From the NCBI GenBank assembly GCA_017962565.1, contig JAGCVC010000018.1, forward strand, positions 119,730 through 183,729: 64,000 nucleotides of DNA, read 5' to 3'. Both the position numbers and the translations under genes were made by a program. The notes beneath the pieces are model-generated. The model ran no database searches and had not been told where the DNA came from. It saw only the letters and a program-made list of their open reading frames with translations. Origin of the DNA: Alphaproteobacteria bacterium. Lineage in GTDB: Bacteria > Pseudomonadota > Alphaproteobacteria > CAAHEQ01 > UBA3637. Shown piece by piece: positions 25,562 through 35,090 of this stretch. Within the stretch, counting starts at the first letter, position 1. Every line of letters starts with the position of its first letter.

Positions 25562-26934
25562 TTTTTATCTCCAATTTCTTTTAAAATGTCTTTCGCTAAA
25601 TCGGTTAATGTAACATCTCGTGCACCCATAACAACGACCCGATCATTTGGTTTTGCATTTTGGGCAACAAAATTTGGTATATCTGCCCGATTTTCAAAAA
25701 AGAAAGCTTTTTTACCCTTGCTTTTTAAGGCTTCAACCAAATCTTTGGATGATATATCTTTTGCAACAGTCCCACCTTGATAGAAAATTTCTGGAAAAAT
25801 CAGAACATCTTGCAAACCTGTTTTTGTTGCAAATGCTTCAATAAATTCGTTTTTCATTAGGCGTGTCGGTGTAAATCCGTGTGGTTGGAAAACTGCCCAA
25901 AGTGTGTGATCATTTTGACATAACGTTTGAAGCGAAGCGGATACTTTTTCCGGGTTGTGCGCATAATCATCAAAAACGGCAATCCCATTTGACGTTCCGA
26001 TTCTTTCTAAACGTCTTTTTGTCCCTTTGAAAGAGGATAATGCTTGTGTTGCTTTTTCCAAATCAACACCTGCTAACAATGCCGCACCAATAGATGCTAA
26101 AGCATTTTCAACGTTATGTTTTCCCATAACCTGCAAATGTGTCAAAATACCGTTGATTTTAAAATCAATGCCTTCTTGAGACGGTGTAATATCGGTTGCA
26201 ATCAAATTAGCACCGCTATCCTTTTTACAAGAAAAAGTCAGCGTATTTGAATGAATCTTTTTAAAGATAGCCGTTTCCGGACAATCCAAATTTAATACAA
26301 CGCCTTTTTTTGTGCGTTCAATGAAATTTTTGAAAAGGGGACGCAGTTCCTCTAATGGCTTATGGTCCAAAGATATATTAGAAACAACGGAAATAGCAGG
26401 ATTATAAAGTTCAATTGTCCCATCCGATTCGTCTGATTCTATGACACAAAATTCACCATTCCCCATTATAAAATTCGATGGCGATTCGTTTTCTTTATAA
26501 GTATTAATAAAAATACCCCCGTTGATAACAGTAGGAGACAATCCACAAACAGTTAAAATATGTCCAATCATTGCTGTAATGGTTGTTTTTCCACTGGTTC
26601 CCCCAACAGCAATACCTGTATAGCTGTGTAAAATTTCAGCTAACATTTCTGCACGTCTGCGAATCGTTAAATTTAATTGCAAAGCCTTTTGAACATCGGG
26701 AATTTGTGCTTCAACGGCGGTTGAAGTTACAAAATAATCAATATCATCGGTTACACCGGACGCATCTTGCGGAAAAATACGTATGCCTAATTTTTGTAAT
26801 TGTTCTTTTATTTGGGTGTTTTTGCTCAAATCAAAGGATCTGTCGGAACCTGAAACCTGTTGTCCTTTTAATGAAAAATATTGAGCAATTGAGCTCATAC
26901 CAATGCCACCAATGCCACAAAAGTAATATTTCAT
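25558..26934 (-). CDS. mpl: Mur ligase, Mpl-like (or MurC)
   Basis: The product is 458 residues. N-terminal GIGGIGMSSIAQYF, the ATP loop GGTSGKTTI near residue 115, ESDESDGTI, and the C-terminal DDYAHNPEKV identify the MurC/Mpl group. Mpl links recycled L-Ala-D-Glu-meso-DAP to UDP-MurNAc, whereas MurC adds L-alanine. The operon with ldcA, which makes that tripeptide, favours Mpl, and the gene is not in a division cluster. The length fits both, so MurC is not excluded. Confidence 0.75.
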   Translation of the reverse strand: MKYYFCGIGGIGMSSIAQYFSLKGQQVSGSDRSFDLSKNTQIKEQLQKLGIRIFPQDASGVTDDIDYFVTSTAVEAQIPDVQKALQLNLTIRRRAEMLAEILHSYTGIAVGGTSGKTTITAMIGHILTVCGLSPTVINGGIFINTYKENESPSNFIMGNGEFCVIESDESDGTIELYNPAISVVSNISLDHKPLEELRPLFKNFIERTKKGVVLNLDCPETAIFKKIHSNTLTFSCKKDSGANLIATDITPSQEGIDFKINGILTHLQVMGKHNVENALASIGAALLAGVDLEKATQALSSFKGTKRRLERIGTSNGIAVFDDYAHNPEKVSASLQTLCQNDHTLWAVFQPHGFTPTRLMKNEFIEAFATKTGLQDVLIFPEIFYQGGTVAKDISSKDLVEALKSKGKKAFFFENRADIPNFVAQNAKPNDRVVVMGARDVTLTDLAKDILKEIGDKK

Positions 26935-27006
26935 ATTTTATCCCTTTACGAATTCGTTTTATTCATATATAGTATAAATAAGTTAACAAAAAGAAAAGGA
27001 GAAAAA

Positions 27007-27687
27007 ATGACTCGTTTTTTTACTTGTGCTTTCACTGCCTTAGTGCTTTTTACTTGTGCTGTATCAGCGCAAACGCCACAACAATTGAAAATGCTTAAGA
27101 ATCGGGGAGATGTAGTTGTTGATAGAACATCGGGGGCTGTTAGTCCATCAAAGGGAAAATACGTTTATTTTGATGAAGAAAAAGGACGTTTTGTTATTCC
27201 CGTGAATACGAATCCGAAGACCATAGAAATGAAAAATGGAATGAAGGTTGCCGCTCCAATGGCTAAAACGGAGCAAGAGCTTATGGAAAGTCTTTTTGGA
27301 CCTGATTTGGATATGTTAGACCAGATGTCCCCCGATGAAGCGAAGGCTTATGCTGAATATTTAGCTCAAGATCGTATTTTTCTTTCAACGTCTGATTTTC
27401 GAGTAACAAATACGGTTTCAGGTATGAAGTATTGTCAAATGAAATTAAATATCAAAAATAATACACCCCGTAGATTGAAGAGAATTTATATAACATACTC
27501 TTGGGGTGATGTAAAAACATCAGTTACTTTTTCGAATTTAGATGTTGCGGATGCTAAACAACATGAAATGGCTTTGGCCGGGTCTGTTTGTGATGTTATT
27601 ACAAACGGTGCTGAATATACAATTAGTACCTGTTCTATGGAAGGGCTGACGGAAGAGCAGTGTCGTATGAGAGTAACAGAATTGTAA
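27007..27687 (+). CDS. Exported hypothetical protein
   Basis: The product is 226 residues with an AAAAGGAG site. It has a signal peptide (cleavage probably after VSA, residue 21). The mature part has a predicted helical segment (EQELMESLFGPDLDMLDQMSPDEAKAYAEYLAQ) and a C-terminal beta-rich domain with a cysteine pattern. It lies 1 base before the lytic transglycosylase gene, so it is probably periplasmic and functions with it. The family is not recognised. Confidence 0.7.
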   Translation: MTRFFTCAFTALVLFTCAVSAQTPQQLKMLKNRGDVVVDRTSGAVSPSKGKYVYFDEEKGRFVIPVNTNPKTIEMKNGMKVAAPMAKTEQELMESLFGPDLDMLDQMSPDEAKAYAEYLAQDRIFLSTSDFRVTNTVSGMKYCQMKLNIKNNTPRRLKRIYITYSWGDVKTSVTFSNLDVADAKQHEMALAGSVCDVITNGAEYTISTCSMEGLTEEQCRMRVTEL

Positions 27688-27688
27688 A

Positions 27689-29410
27689 ATGAAACGATTC
27701 CTTTTTTGTTTGTTTTTAGGGATGCTGGTTTTTCCGGTATTTGCGCAGGATATTTTGACTTCTTCGGATGAGAAGCTCTACCGCAATATATTCGATGTTC
27801 AAAAAAAAGAAGATTGGAAAAAAGCCGATAAATATATAGACCAATTAAAAGATAAATCTTTAATGGGGCATGTTTTAGCTCAGCGTTATTTTTCAAAAAC
27901 GTGGACAACAAAAGCAAAAGAAATAGAAGAGTGGATGAAGAAGTATTCTGATCATCCTCAAGCTAACCGAATGTATGCTTTAGGATTGAAAAAGAAAGCA
28001 AAATTGCCTAAAAAGCAACCGGTTCCTTTATATGGAGGGCGAGCCGGGACATGTTCGTTTGTCTATCGGGCAGAACCAACGGATAGCATCGAAAATTTAA
28101 GTTTTTCTTATCTGGCGGACGACCGGAGAAAAAAAGCAAAGAAAATAATGCGTCAAATTGTTAAATATATTAAAGCCGGACGTACATTAAATGCGCGTCA
28201 GTTAATCGAAGGAAATGATGCAAAAGTTTTATTTAATCAACGTGATCATGATGCCGCACGAATAGCGTTGGCTTTTTCGTACTTTTTGGATGGGCTTGAT
28301 AATAAAGTTTTTGATATGGCGGAAAAAGCAGTTGCTCGTTCTGGCGATAAATTACCGTTGGGCCATTGGACTTTGGGGTTAGCCGCTTGGCGTTTAGGGA
28401 AAATCGAATTAGCAGCCTATCATTTTGATAAAGTTGTTAATCACACCAAAGCATATCCATTGTTGAAATCTGCAGCGGCTTTTTGGGCCAGCCGAGCCAA
28501 TTTAAAGTTGGGAAATTTTGCTGTTGTTAATTCTTATTTGGAAATTGCAGCAAATTCACCCAGAACATTCTATGGTATTATGGCTTCCCGCGCATTAGGG
28601 CAAGACTTAAATCATACATGGGCAAAGCCGGCATTACCGGAAGACGACGTGACAGAAACATTTTCTCATCCGACACTTGAACGTGTTTTAGCGTTAAAGC
28701 AAATCGGACTTGATAAAAGTGCCAATGAAGAATTAGCAGCTTTGTTTTTACATGCCGATATGGATACACGGGCTTTATTGATGGCTGTTGCAGAAAAGAA
28801 CGGGATCGCGGCGGATTTAACACGTATTGCCGGTGACTTGGACAGTGATGATGACGCACCGCGTTATCCGGCTCCGGATTGGGAACCTGAAACCGGATGG
28901 ACAGTAGATAAGGCTTTGGTGTTTGCTTTTGTAAAACAAGAATCTTGCTTTAATGAAAAAGCAAAAAGTTCAGTCGGTGCTATGGGATTGATGCAATTGA
29001 TGCCTTCTAATGCACGCGAAATAGCCAGACGTTTAAAATTAAAATGGGATCAAAAGAAATTGACAGAGCCGGAATACAATTTGGCATTGGGACAAAATTA
29101 TCTACAATGGCTGATGAAAGATAAACAAATCCAAAACAATCTGTTATTTACGGCTGTTGCTTATAATTCCGGTCCGGGTAACTTGTATAAGCTTAAAAAC
29201 AAGATGAAATACAATGACGATCCGTTATTGTTTATTGAAAGTATTCCTTTCCGTGAAACAAGAGGATTTGTCGAACGGATTATGGCAAATTATTGGATTT
29301 ATCAAACGTTGATGAATCAAGAAGTTCCTTCTTTGGATAGTTTAATCGAAGGGTGTTGGCCATTGTATGTCGGTCAAGATACTCCGGTTGTTTGCGAAAA
29401 ACAAGATTAA
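27689..29410 (+). CDS. slt: Soluble lytic murein transglycosylase
   Basis: The product is 573 residues with a signal peptide (cleavage after VFA, about residue 20). An N-terminal helical superhelix (TPR-like, about 30-390) precedes a C-terminal SLT domain: catalytic Glu in FVKQESCFNEKAKSSVGAMGLMQLMPSNA, and AYNSGPGNL. It cleaves the MurNAc-GlcNAc bond in the periplasm and releases 1,6-anhydromuropeptides, the substrates of the recycling enzymes encoded just upstream on the other strand. Length and domain order match Slt70. It converges with comEC with a 4-base overlap. Confidence 0.92.
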   Translation: MKRFLFCLFLGMLVFPVFAQDILTSSDEKLYRNIFDVQKKEDWKKADKYIDQLKDKSLMGHVLAQRYFSKTWTTKAKEIEEWMKKYSDHPQANRMYALGLKKKAKLPKKQPVPLYGGRAGTCSFVYRAEPTDSIENLSFSYLADDRRKKAKKIMRQIVKYIKAGRTLNARQLIEGNDAKVLFNQRDHDAARIALAFSYFLDGLDNKVFDMAEKAVARSGDKLPLGHWTLGLAAWRLGKIELAAYHFDKVVNHTKAYPLLKSAAAFWASRANLKLGNFAVVNSYLEIAANSPRTFYGIMASRALGQDLNHTWAKPALPEDDVTETFSHPTLERVLALKQIGLDKSANEELAALFLHADMDTRALLMAVAEKNGIAADLTRIAGDLDSDDDAPRYPAPDWEPETGWTVDKALVFAFVKQESCFNEKAKSSVGAMGLMQLMPSNAREIARRLKLKWDQKKLTEPEYNLALGQNYLQWLMKDKQIQNNLLFTAVAYNSGPGNLYKLKNKMKYNDDPLLFIESIPFRETRGFVERIMANYWIYQTLMNQEVPSLDSLIEGCWPLYVGQDTPVVCEKQD

Positions 29411-31452
29411 GGATATATTTGATCTGTTTTTTCAAATTGACCTTGTCCCCAAGGACGGTTGAATGTTCCGTCTGCAGATGTTTCAATTTTGATATTGTTA
29501 TCGTCAATATAAATTGCGTGGACACCTTCTTGCCATAATTTCTTTTTTGGCAGACACAATTGGCGGGCATGGCACTTTCCAAATGAGTTAATGATAATGT
29601 CAAAATTATTTGTGTTTGTTCCATCAAAATTTATTTTTAAACCCTGCACACTCAAGAAATCCTGATGATTTATTTTAGGTGGTAAAATATCTGGAGAAAT
29701 TCCGTTGCTTTCTAACCACATGCGGCGTGTTGATTTTTGACTTTTTAGTGTATTAAAAGCAAAGGTGTCATTTTGTCGTATTGCGATTAACTTTCCGCCT
29801 TGACCAACAATTATATCTGGGGTGGTATGCATGAAGATGGAAAGTAATCCGGGCAGAATTGCTATAAGCCCCAAATAACGAATGCGACTTTTCCAAATGC
29901 ATAACCAAACACCGCCGAGTAAAATAAGTGCATATCCCCATGTCGGAAAACTTGGTAGAAAGACAGTAGCACCGGGCAGAATTGCAATCCGGCCAGTTAG
30001 GTCATTGATTTTTTCTAAAAGGTATCCGACTGCTAAAAGAAAGGGTTTATCACATCCGAAAGGTATTAGTATTGTTGCAATTAAGAGAAAAGGCATAATA
30101 AGAAAAGAAAACAGGAGACTGATAAAGAAATTACCCAAAATTGCATAACTATTGTAGCGATGAAAATGATAAATCGCAAAAGGTGCTGTTGCCAGATGGG
30201 CAATAATATTCATTAACAAAAATAGGCAAATTGTTCCCAATACTCCATTTATCCAAAAATTATTATGTCGGGTGCAAAATTTTTTGAAGTAGGGCGTAAG
30301 TGTTTCATATCCGGCAATCAAAGCCATAACTGCGCCAAATGAAAGGGCAAAACTGGCAGAGGTAATAGCTTGCGGCTGAAGTAATAAAATTAAAAAGCCC
30401 GCCCACAGAACAGATCGCATGGAAAGTGCTTGCCGGTCCGTCATAACTGCAATCAAGATAAAGGCAATCATTAAAAATGAACGAATGGCGGGAACAGCCA
30501 TTCCGGAAATTAATAAATAAGCAAAAGTTAAGATAAGTGCCAATAAAGCACAAACTTTTTTAGTGTTAAAACGTAAACAAATGCTTGGGAATAAGCAAAA
30601 TATAAGACGTAAGATTGCAAAAATAAAACCGGCAATCAATCCCATATGAAAGCCGGATACGGATAAAATGTGTACAATGCCGGCACTTGTATAATTGTCG
30701 CGAACTGTTTTTGATATTCCGCCTTGTTCACCGGTAATAAGTGCAGTTGCAATGTTGCTGGTATCTTTTGGCAGAATTTCCGAAATTCTTTTGAAAATGG
30801 ATAAGCGTATATTTTGAAGAAAAGTTTCTTTTGCCTTTGTAATGATTTTTATTTTACTGACAGAAAATCCGACTGCGCCGATTTGTTCATAATAAGCTGA
30901 ACGTGCAAAATTATGTTCATTCGGATAAAAAGGTAACATCGGTGGTGATAGAGTTGCTTTTAATGAAATAACATCCCCTATAGCGGGAATAAATTTCTGT
31001 CCATTCAAGCTGACACGAATTTTGATGGGTTTTTCTTGTTCCGGAATTTTATCCAATTTTAAATCTGTTAACGTTAAACGAAAACCGGATTGACGCAGTT
31101 CAACTTTTTCAACGGCACCCTCTACTGATACGAATGAATAACGTTTATGAATAAAAGGTGATTGGACCCAATTTGTTTGAAGAATAATTCTGCAGACACC
31201 GGCAAAGAAAAACAAAGTAAATAAAAACAACAATGCCAGGTTACTTTTTTGCCTTAAAAGTATAAAGCCGATAATGCTTAAAATAAAAAGGCATAAAAAG
31301 ATCCATAAGCTCGGTTCAAAGGGCAACGCAAAATAAAATATGATACCCAAAGCAAAAGCAATCGGCAGACACAGATTGATGCGTTGTTCTTCTGCTTGTA
31401 AAAACTTTTGAAAAATTATTTTAAAATAATTTATAATTTTCTTTCCAATCAT
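29407..31452 (-). CDS. comEC: ComEC/Rec2 family DNA-uptake channel
   Basis: The product is 681 residues. An N-terminal membrane pair and an OB-like DUF4131 domain (VEGAVEKVELRQSGFRLTLTDL) precede the Competence domain with many membrane helices (GEQGGISKTVRDNYTSAGIVHILSVSGFHMGL). A short C-terminal soluble domain follows (about 530-681). The usual metallo-beta-lactamase domain is not visible in full, as in many alphaproteobacterial versions. ComEC forms the inner-membrane channel for single-stranded DNA in transformation. No other competence genes are in the window. The ribosome binding site at this start is weak. Confidence 0.88.
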   Translation of the reverse strand: MIGKKIINYFKIIFQKFLQAEEQRINLCLPIAFALGIIFYFALPFEPSLWIFLCLFILSIIGFILLRQKSNLALLFLFTLFFFAGVCRIILQTNWVQSPFIHKRYSFVSVEGAVEKVELRQSGFRLTLTDLKLDKIPEQEKPIKIRVSLNGQKFIPAIGDVISLKATLSPPMLPFYPNEHNFARSAYYEQIGAVGFSVSKIKIITKAKETFLQNIRLSIFKRISEILPKDTSNIATALITGEQGGISKTVRDNYTSAGIVHILSVSGFHMGLIAGFIFAILRLIFCLFPSICLRFNTKKVCALLALILTFAYLLISGMAVPAIRSFLMIAFILIAVMTDRQALSMRSVLWAGFLILLLQPQAITSASFALSFGAVMALIAGYETLTPYFKKFCTRHNNFWINGVLGTICLFLLMNIIAHLATAPFAIYHFHRYNSYAILGNFFISLLFSFLIMPFLLIATILIPFGCDKPFLLAVGYLLEKINDLTGRIAILPGATVFLPSFPTWGYALILLGGVWLCIWKSRIRYLGLIAILPGLLSIFMHTTPDIIVGQGGKLIAIRQNDTFAFNTLKSQKSTRRMWLESNGISPDILPPKINHQDFLSVQGLKINFDGTNTNNFDIIINSFGKCHARQLCLPKKKLWQEGVHAIYIDDNNIKIETSADGTFNRPWGQGQFEKTDQIYP

Positions 31453-31514
31453 AAGAAAAAATGATATTCTTTTTTCCGGAAAATAGCCAGTAAAAAATAA
31501 TAAGGGGACTTCTT

Positions 31515-32300
31515 ATGGGGTTGCATACTTTGTTTTTATCCATAGTGCAAAGCATAACGGAATTTTTGCCCGTCAGTTCTTCCGGACATTTGATTTTGAC
31601 ACGTACGGTTATGGGCTGGAATGACGGGGATATTGTACTGGATATTGCGTTGCATATTGGGACATTATTGGCTGTTTGTGCTTATTTTTATAAAGATTTA
31701 AAAGGTATGTTGTTGTCTTTGTTTAAAAAAGGAACTCAGTTACGTTTGATAGGTTTGTTATCGTTAGCAACTTTTCCGATTTTGTTAATAGGCTTCTTTT
31801 TTGGCAACTATGTGGAAAGTCTTTTCCGCGATCCCTTCATTATTTGTATGATGTTGATGATTTTTGGCGTTTTCTTGTGGTTGGCGGATAAAAACAGTCC
31901 TTCGATTAATAATATAAAGAAAATGAAAACAACGGATGCTCTTTTCATTGGAATGGCGCAGTGCTTAGCTCTTATTCCCGGAGTAAGTCGATCCGGTGTA
32001 ACAATGACTGCCGCGCGTATTCGGGGAATTAATCGTTCGGATGCAGCACATTTTTCAATGTTGTTATCTATTCCGACAATCGGAGCGGTCGGATCATGGT
32101 TGGTATTGCGTTTATTCCTTGAAAATCAACTGGATCAATTAAATGCACAGTTCTTCCAAGGAATTTTATTTTCCTTCATCGGTGGTTTGTTAGTCATTTG
32201 CTTTCTGATGAATTTTGTGAAAAAACATTCGTTTTTTGCTTTTATGATTTATCGTTTTGTTTTGGGAATAGCTATATTATTCTTCTTGTTTACAAATTAA
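31515..32300 (+). CDS. uppP: Undecaprenyl-diphosphatase
   Basis: The product is 261 residues with an AAGGGG site. It carries the BacA/UppP motifs SITEFLPVSSSGHLIL near the N-terminus and PGVSRSGVTMTAARIRG in the middle, and about eight membrane helices. It dephosphorylates undecaprenyl pyrophosphate to recycle the lipid carrier of cell-wall and surface-sugar synthesis. It is divergent from comEC. Confidence 0.95.
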   Translation: MGLHTLFLSIVQSITEFLPVSSSGHLILTRTVMGWNDGDIVLDIALHIGTLLAVCAYFYKDLKGMLLSLFKKGTQLRLIGLLSLATFPILLIGFFFGNYVESLFRDPFIICMMLMIFGVFLWLADKNSPSINNIKKMKTTDALFIGMAQCLALIPGVSRSGVTMTAARIRGINRSDAAHFSMLLSIPTIGAVGSWLVLRLFLENQLDQLNAQFFQGILFSFIGGLLVICFLMNFVKKHSFFAFMIYRFVLGIAILFFLFTN

Positions 32301-32415
32301 CATTTATTTGCCAAGCTTTTTGTCACAAAAAAGTTATAATTTTTTCTTTTCATGAGGCTAAAAATGGGGTATTATAAGAAAAGTTGGTGAAGTGTTTTTT
32401 GTAAAAGGTCGATAA

Positions 32416-32742
32416 ATGTCTGAAATAGTTATTGAGCCCGTTGATGAGTATGATATCCTTCTGAATGAAGAAGGAGAAGTGCTGATCGCAATTCGTGCGC
32501 GCTTGGGGGGAGTGAATAGACCTCAAATTCTGTATGATGGTGCAGATAGGATTTTGATGTACCGGAATGCAGATCAAACAATATATTTAGCAAATGTTCC
32601 ACAAGAGATACGAGAGACTTTGAAAAGAGTATCAAAGCTTTTGATGGTTGAAGTTCATGATGAAGCGATTATTCGTGAATACATGGTTCCATTAAAAATG
32701 GTTGAACGTTTGCCCGCAATGACATTATCTCAAAAAGTATAA
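32416..32742 (+). CDS. Hypothetical protein
   Basis: The product is 108 residues with no signal peptide or membrane segment. It looks like a small alpha/beta domain (EGEVLIAIRARLGGVNRPQILYDGADRILMYRN and a C-terminal VPLKMVERLP). No family recognised. An AAAGG site lies about 6 bases upstream of the ATG. Confidence 0.65.
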   Translation: MSEIVIEPVDEYDILLNEEGEVLIAIRARLGGVNRPQILYDGADRILMYRNADQTIYLANVPQEIRETLKRVSKLLMVEVHDEAIIREYMVPLKMVERLPAMTLSQKV

Positions 32743-32818
32743 ACAAAAGTCGGATTGTTTTTTTTAAAGAAACTCCCTAGGTGTTTTTTGTCATCTAACG
32801 AAAAAGGGAGGTATTCAG

Positions 32819-33091
32819 ATGCATAATAAAGAAAATTGCGGTTGTTCGAAAGACACCAATTGTGAAGTTACAGAAGGTAAAGTTTGTCTACATCATATGG
32901 TTCATTCTTTGTGGGATAAGTTACCGGAGAATTTGAAAGATATGATGCACAGTTTAGATAAGCAAAAGTTGGCTGTATTAAAAGAATTAAAATCGTGGGC
33001 GGATAAAAACAAACATGATGAGTTAGCCGATGCTTGTGAAAAAAAGATGGAAAAAGTCCATAAACGTTTAACAGAAGAAAACGAAGGTTAA
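32819..33091 (+). CDS. Small Cys/His-containing hypothetical protein
   Basis: The product is 90 residues with a GGGAGG site. The N-terminus is rich in potential metal ligands (C8, C10, C15, C23, H25, H26, H29), and the rest is a charged helical segment ending in KKMEKVHKRL. No family recognised; metal binding is a guess from residue content. A strong terminator follows. Confidence 0.65.
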   Translation: MHNKENCGCSKDTNCEVTEGKVCLHHMVHSLWDKLPENLKDMMHSLDKQKLAVLKELKSWADKNKHDELADACEKKMEKVHKRLTEENEG

Positions 33092-33105
33092 TTTTGTTTT
33101 TTTCT

Positions 33106-33140
33106 TAAAGAGCATACTGGGGTGGTATGCTCTTTTTTTT
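33106..33140. terminator. Strong bidirectional terminator
   Basis: AAAGAGCATAC/GTATGCTCTTT stem with loop TGGGGTG and a T-run. It serves the plus-strand Cys/His gene and overlaps the last bases of the minus-strand lipoprotein gene. Confidence 0.9.
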
Positions 33141-33525
33141 ATTTATTTTTTGAACGGGACAAATCTTCCGGTGTTAATAAAACGGCTAAACCGTTGGCTT
33201 TGATTTCTTCATATGAGTATAACCATGACCAAATCAAAGGTGTTTTTGAAATATCTAAAGTAATGTTGATAACTTCATTGGCTCCCATAGTTTTTGCTTC
33301 AGAAATCAAATCATCTTGGACAAAATATGGTTTGGAACAAAACAAATTGAATAAAAAGCAGGTTCTGCTGTATTCTTTGCGAACACGTCCAACTGGTTTA
33401 TAGTCTTTTCTGACAAAAGCCGTTTGGAAATTCATTTCTTTGGCTTCTTCTTTAACATTCACCATTTCATTGACCGCAGTACAACTACACAACATAAGAC
33501 AAATAATAAGTAAAAATTTCTTCAT
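33139..33525 (-). CDS. Small lipoprotein
   Basis: The product is 128 residues with an AAAGGA site. It has a lipoprotein signal with lipobox LCSC (C15). The mature part contains a Cys-rich middle (CFLFNLFC) and a region ISEAKTMGANEVINITLD, which recalls small alpha/beta heavy-metal-binding-like (YbjQ-type) domains, but not strongly. It is divergent from the YbhN-like gene. Confidence 0.7.
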   Translation of the reverse strand: MKKFLLIICLMLCSCTAVNEMVNVKEEAKEMNFQTAFVRKDYKPVGRVRKEYSRTCFLFNLFCSKPYFVQDDLISEAKTMGANEVINITLDISKTPLIWSWLYSYEEIKANGLAVLLTPEDLSRSKNK

Positions 33526-33542
33526 ATCTGTTTTTCCTTTGA

Positions 33543-34601
33543 ATGTATAACGACATAAACAGATATGTTTTTAAATCCTTTTTTATTAAAATGCAATTGC
33601 TTTTTAATATCATGATGGCCATTTTCTCAATTATGTGGAAAAAAGTTTTAAAATTTGCGATTGAATTTGTCGGAATATTTTTTCTGGTATTTGCTTTGTA
33701 TTTGGTCGGGCGAGAAATTCATTCTTTGGGCCCAAAGCAGATAATGGATAAAATAACTAAGTTACCGTTGTTTACGTTATTAATTGCTTGTTTTTTTATT
33801 GTTTGTGATTATACGGCATTTTCCGGTTATGATTTTTTGGCACTTCGTTATATCGGGGCAAAATTAAAAAAATGGACGGTTATTAAAACAGCATTTATAA
33901 GTTTTTCCGTTACAAATACAACCGGACATGCCTATATGGCTGGTGGATCGATCAGATACTTCTTTTACTCCAAAGTCGGATTAAACGAATTTCAAGTGTT
34001 AAAAATGATTGCCTTTGAAAGTTTGACTTTTTTAATGGGGATGGGATTAGTGTTGGATATTTGTTTGATCTCATCTCATTTTCTGCATTTAAGTCATATT
34101 CACAAGTATCAACATTTACTGGATGCGGGTGCTGTTGCTATTACAATAATGTTTTTGACGTATTTATGGTTTGTGGTAAAGCCGAAACGTTGTTTTAAAT
34201 GGCATAATATAACAATTAAAGCACCGACATTACGTTTAACGGCAAAACAAATGTTGGTTGGCAGTTTTGATATTATTTCGGCTTCGTTGGTTTTTTATAC
34301 GTTGTTCAGGGCACATATGGATGCTTCTTATTTGCAAGTAGCGATTATTTTTTTGATTGCGCAAGTGATTGGTATTGCTTCACAAGTTCCCGGTGGATTA
34401 GGCGTATTTGAAGCCGGTTTTTTATATTTATTTCCACATACAGATGCAGAAAAATTGCCTCTATTAGCTGTTTTAATTACATTCAGAGTTTTATATTATT
34501 TCTTGCCGCTTGCTGTCAGTGTGTTATGGTTATTAATTGATAGTGGAATAAAGTTTATTTCATCAAACAACCGTCACCGGACCACGAATAATCCACAATA
34601 A
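33543..34601 (+). CDS. YbhN/LPG-synthase-type membrane protein (UPF0104)
   Basis: The product is up to 352 residues, with eight or so membrane helices. Family signatures are SFSVTNTTGHAYMAGGSIRYFFYSKVGL and SQVPGGLGVFEAGFLYL. This is the flippase-like domain shared by MprF and YbhN proteins, thought to move or bind lipids in the inner membrane. The start is uncertain: ATG codons at 33543, 33591 and 33612 are all possible and none has a good ribosome binding site. Its 3' end overlaps the convergent lipoprotein gene by 47 bases. Confidence 0.82.
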   Translation: MYNDINRYVFKSFFIKMQLLFNIMMAIFSIMWKKVLKFAIEFVGIFFLVFALYLVGREIHSLGPKQIMDKITKLPLFTLLIACFFIVCDYTAFSGYDFLALRYIGAKLKKWTVIKTAFISFSVTNTTGHAYMAGGSIRYFFYSKVGLNEFQVLKMIAFESLTFLMGMGLVLDICLISSHFLHLSHIHKYQHLLDAGAVAITIMFLTYLWFVVKPKRCFKWHNITIKAPTLRLTAKQMLVGSFDIISASLVFYTLFRAHMDASYLQVAIIFLIAQVIGIASQVPGGLGVFEAGFLYLFPHTDAEKLPLLAVLITFRVLYYFLPLAVSVLWLLIDSGIKFISSNNRHRTTNNPQ

Positions 34602-34920
34602 TGTCGTCTTGTGTTGTGAAGGTTATTTTGCAATAATAATCATAAATGGTGCCCAGATCGTCGTTGCCGACAGTATACAAAGAACCTTGCCCCAGTTGAG
34701 TGGGTTCTGCTCCCGGTACCGGTATTTGTCTTTCTTGAATATAAGTAAAGATTTGTCGGCCGGGTGCGATTGTTTGCATATCAACCGGAGCACCCCAGGA
34801 AGTAACCAATTGTGCTTCGGATTGACCAATCCATGAATTTAAAAATTTTTCGTAATTTGAAACACTGGCCTGACATGCTATTAACGTCAGAAAATAAAAA
34901 ATAAAACACTTTTTTTTCAT
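34555..34920 (-). CDS. Small lipoprotein
   Basis: The product is 121 residues with an AAGGAGG site. Lipobox LIAC (C16). The mature part has a SmpA/BamE-like opening (WIGQSEAQLVTSWGAPVDMQT) and a beta-rich remainder (CKITFTTQDDIIVDYSWSGDGC) with two cysteines that may pair. Similar small lipoproteins are common in alphaproteobacteria. The gene converges with the YbhN-like gene and shares 47 bases with it. Confidence 0.72.
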   Translation of the reverse strand: MKKKCFIFYFLTLIACQASVSNYEKFLNSWIGQSEAQLVTSWGAPVDMQTIAPGRQIFTYIQERQIPVPGAEPTQLGQGSLYTVGNDDLGTIYDYYCKITFTTQDDIIVDYSWSGDGCLMK

Positions 34921-35090
34921 AAAAACCTCCTTTTTCTTTTTATATGGGGAAATTTTTGAGGGTGTTTCAATATGAACTAAAATCTATCATACGGGTGTAT
35001 TTGTATGTATTGATTTTGTTTTTTATGGTTTCTAATTTCCTTTTCGGTTGCAAATTTTTTGTAAAAACAATTTTTAAAAGGAGTAAAAAA

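Noticed and set aside
34944..35090. In-frame N-terminal extension of aaxB with a hydrophobic segment
   Set aside because: The family starts at the [10 protein letters not shown] region and a strong AAAAGGAG site lies just before 35091; the extension has no comparable site.
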